From NCBI GenBank assembly GCA_022844135.1, contig JALHMG010000022.1:23689-87688 (forward strand): DNA of 64,000 bases. Reading direction: 5' to 3'. The notes beneath the pieces were generated by a model, which saw nothing but the letters and a program-made list of their open reading frames with translations, did no database searches and had not been told where the DNA came from. Numbering within the stretch: the stretch's first letter is position 1; every line of letters begins with the position of its first letter. Made by a program: the position numbers and the translations under genes. Source of the stretch: Lysobacterales bacterium. GTDB lineage: Bacteria > Pseudomonadota > Gammaproteobacteria > Xanthomonadales > SZUA-5. Shown in pieces: positions 62,660 to 64,000 of the stretch.

Positions 62660-63349
62660 TCAAGCCACCGGTGGCGGCGGCGGGGCTGCCGGAGGAGCGG
62701 CACTATTGCTCGGATCGAGCTCGATATCGCCGAAGACTTCGGCGTAGGCCTCGTAGGCGGCGCACACCAGAACCGGGAATACCACCAGCAATCCCAGCAG
62801 AAGCGGGATCGCACCCAGAATCACCAGAACCATGCTGATGATCCAGAACACGATCACCGCCGGTATGTTGGCGAGCACGCCGTTCAAGCTCCATTTCAAC
62901 GCGCCGATAGCGTCTTGCTGGCGAAACATCACGAGCGGCACCGCAAAATAGGTGAGCGCCGAGCTCGCCAGCGAGATCAGGAAACCGACGAACATGCCGA
63001 GTATGTTGCCGCCGATGATCTGGCTGATCAGCGCCGACAAAACCGGGACGACAGCCACAATCGCCAGATGCACCATGCGGTCCTGATCGCTGAACGCACT
63101 GAACATGTCGCCGAACTCAAGCGCTCCGCCACTGGCCTGTCGACGTACGCCCTTGAGCACCCCGGCCAATACAAAAGTCGTGAGCACCGGGATCAGCAGC
63201 GCACCCAGATAGGGGATGAAGGCCAGAACCACCGCGATGACGAAGGTCACCAGCGCAATGCCAATCATGACGCCCGCGTTGCCAGTAAAGGCCTTCCAGC
63301 CGCCCTTCAGCCAATCGATTCCCGCACCTGCGCCGACCGTCTTGACCAT
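62660..63349 (-). CDS. BPSS1780-family membrane protein
   Basis: 229 residues, about five or six helices with repeated Gly/Ala/Val segments (GIALVTFVIAVVLAF, VVPVLSALISQIIGGNIL, ISMVLVILGAIPLLLGLLV) and a Pro/Ala-rich cytoplasmic tail (APPAAPPPPP). The opening GAGAGIDWLKGGWKAF and the overall layout match the proteobacterial BPSS1780 family, whose function is unknown. Convergent with tatC and divergent from the SnoaL-like gene (131-bp gap). Confidence 0.8.
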   Translation of the reverse strand: MVKTVGAGAGIDWLKGGWKAFTGNAGVMIGIALVTFVIAVVLAFIPYLGALLIPVLTTFVLAGVLKGVRRQASGGALEFGDMFSAFSDQDRMVHLAIVAVVPVLSALISQIIGGNILGMFVGFLISLASSALTYFAVPLVMFRQQDAIGALKWSLNGVLANIPAVIVFWIISMVLVILGAIPLLLGLLVVFPVLVCAAYEAYAEVFGDIELDPSNSAAPPAAPPPPPVA

Positions 63350-63480
63350 ATCGAACTCCGGTTGTATCTCCCCAAGGAATGGCGAGGATAGCGCGCCGTG
63401 TCTTCACGCACATGGCAATGTCATTTCCGGCGAGTAGCGTGGCGCCACCGGAGAAACCGGTACCCTCCTGGAGAATAACG

Positions 63481-63834
63481 ATGAGCACACACGAGATCGC
63501 ACAAGCGTTCACTGAGCTTCTGAAAGCAGGCAAACACGAAGAAGCCGCCGCTGCCTATAACCATGCCGACATCGTCAGCATCGAAGCGATGGACGGGCCG
63601 ATGGCGCGCATCCAGGGCACTGAGGCAGTCAAAGCCAAGTCCGACTGGTGGTACGGCGCGCACGAAGTGCATTCGGCGGCCGCTCACGGTCCGTACGTCA
63701 ATGGCGATCAGTTCGGCGTACGTTTCGAGATGGACGTGACCGTTCGCGAATCCGGCGAGCGCATGCAGATGGAAGAGATCGGCCTTTACACCGTCAAGGA
63801 CGGCAAGATTGTCGAGGAGCGGTTTTTCTACTAA
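63481..63834 (+). CDS. SnoaL-like/NTF2-fold protein
   Basis: 117 residues from ATG 63481, with CTGGAGA ~10 bp upstream (an upstream in-frame start at 63379 has no such site). An N-terminal helix pair (EIAQAFTELLKAGKHEEA) leads into the curved beta sheet (VRFEMDVTVRESGERMQMEE, then GLYTVKDGKIVEERFFY), a compact NTF2/SnoaL-like fold of the kind used by isomerases, hydrolases or binding proteins. No conserved catalytic residue can be assigned. Function unknown, cytoplasmic. Confidence 0.82.
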   Translation: MSTHEIAQAFTELLKAGKHEEAAAAYNHADIVSIEAMDGPMARIQGTEAVKAKSDWWYGAHEVHSAAAHGPYVNGDQFGVRFEMDVTVRESGERMQMEEIGLYTVKDGKIVEERFFY

Positions 63835-63855
63835 CCCGCAAAATCAGTTTGGATC

Positions 63856-63876
63856 GGCGGTTCCGACGGAACCGCC
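63856..63876 (+). terminator. Terminator-like hairpin after the SnoaL-like gene
   Basis: GGCGGTTCC and GGAACCGCC form a nine-base perfect stem with a GAC loop, 21 bp after the stop codon. No T-run follows, so it may act as a processing or Rho-dependent stop, or belong to the repeat element that begins next to it. Confidence 0.55.
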
Positions 63877-63880
63877 GACG

Positions 63881-64000
63881 CCACACTAGTGTGGTGTCCC
63901 AAAAATAACTGGAAGAAATGTCCGATGGATTTCGGCCCGAGGCAAGGCGCGAGAAGGGTGAAAGTCGGCTGCTTTCGCGGCATGCCGCGAGCCGACTTGA
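63881..64000. repeat. Palindromic element, likely MITE/REP or IS end, cut by the window
   Basis: Starts with the perfect palindrome CCACACTAGTGTGG (63881-63894), continues GTGTCCCAAAAATAACTGG, and ends with nested inverted repeats: AAGTCGGCT (62-70 of the last hundred) pairs with AGCCGACTT (90-98) around a perfect CGCGGCATGCCGCG core (63976-63989). No coding frame is evident. The structure suggests a non-autonomous mobile or REP-like element; the rest lies beyond base 64000, so its class cannot be fixed. Confidence 0.5.

Noticed and set aside
61516..62814. 432-codon reverse-strand frame over tatBC
   Set aside because: Covers a complete conserved tat operon; no motif seen.

Overview
The window reads as one high-GC chromosomal segment from a gammaproteobacterium. 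The tatABC, recQ and full-length purL genes, the BPSS1780-type membrane protein, and the paired Ser/Thr-kinase plus ECF-type sigma factor genes suggest the Xanthomonadales/Rhodanobacteraceae neighbourhood. This placement is an inference from gene content only. No rRNA, tRNA or CRISPR array was seen.

Region 1 (1-25244) is an accessory surface-glycan or glycoconjugate locus, cut by the left window edge. It opens with six consecutive phytanoyl-CoA-dioxygenase-like (PhyH) genes carrying seven domains, interrupted by one GT4 glycosyltransferase. Then come a formylglycine-generating-enzyme-like protein with a thioredoxin-like N-terminus, a radical SAM protein, two membrane SGNH proteins sharing a carbohydrate-binding-like module, a GT87-like membrane transferase, a reverse-strand pair (GT2 and an FAD oxidoreductase), a small membrane protein, and four glycosyltransferase genes in an overlapping operon. 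It looks like a pathway that builds a glycan and then hydroxylates and acylates it; the product is unknown.

Region 2 (25373-29131) is the core gene purL.

Region 3 (29132-39223) is an island that is AT-richer at its left part. It holds a 2616-residue secreted SpvB/VCBS/RHS-repeat protein with a variable C-terminal tail, a tightly coupled 149-residue downstream ORF (candidate immunity protein) and a beta-propeller exported protein.

Region 4 (39224-48704) is a tandem duplication of a module: secreted four-Cys protein, membrane Ser/Thr kinase with TPRs, Sig-70_X6-like sigma factor, and lipoprotein methyltransferase. The junction is preserved: a broken methyltransferase copy abuts a 78-bp relic of the purL 3' end at 43522-43599. 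This implies the module once sat directly behind purL and that the RHS island came between them. The secreted protein and the TPR half of the kinase have diverged most.

Region 5 (48894-55731) is a TetR-regulated RND efflux operon (repressor, lipoprotein adaptor, HAE1 pump, outer-membrane factor) with a clear palindromic operator.

Region 6 (55756-63834) is mostly ordinary chromosome: an exported propeller-like protein, small membrane proteins, a TetA-like MFS transporter overlapping recQ, tatABC and a SnoaL-like protein. The last ~120 bases carry palindromes that look like the start of a MITE/REP-type or IS-end element running off the window.
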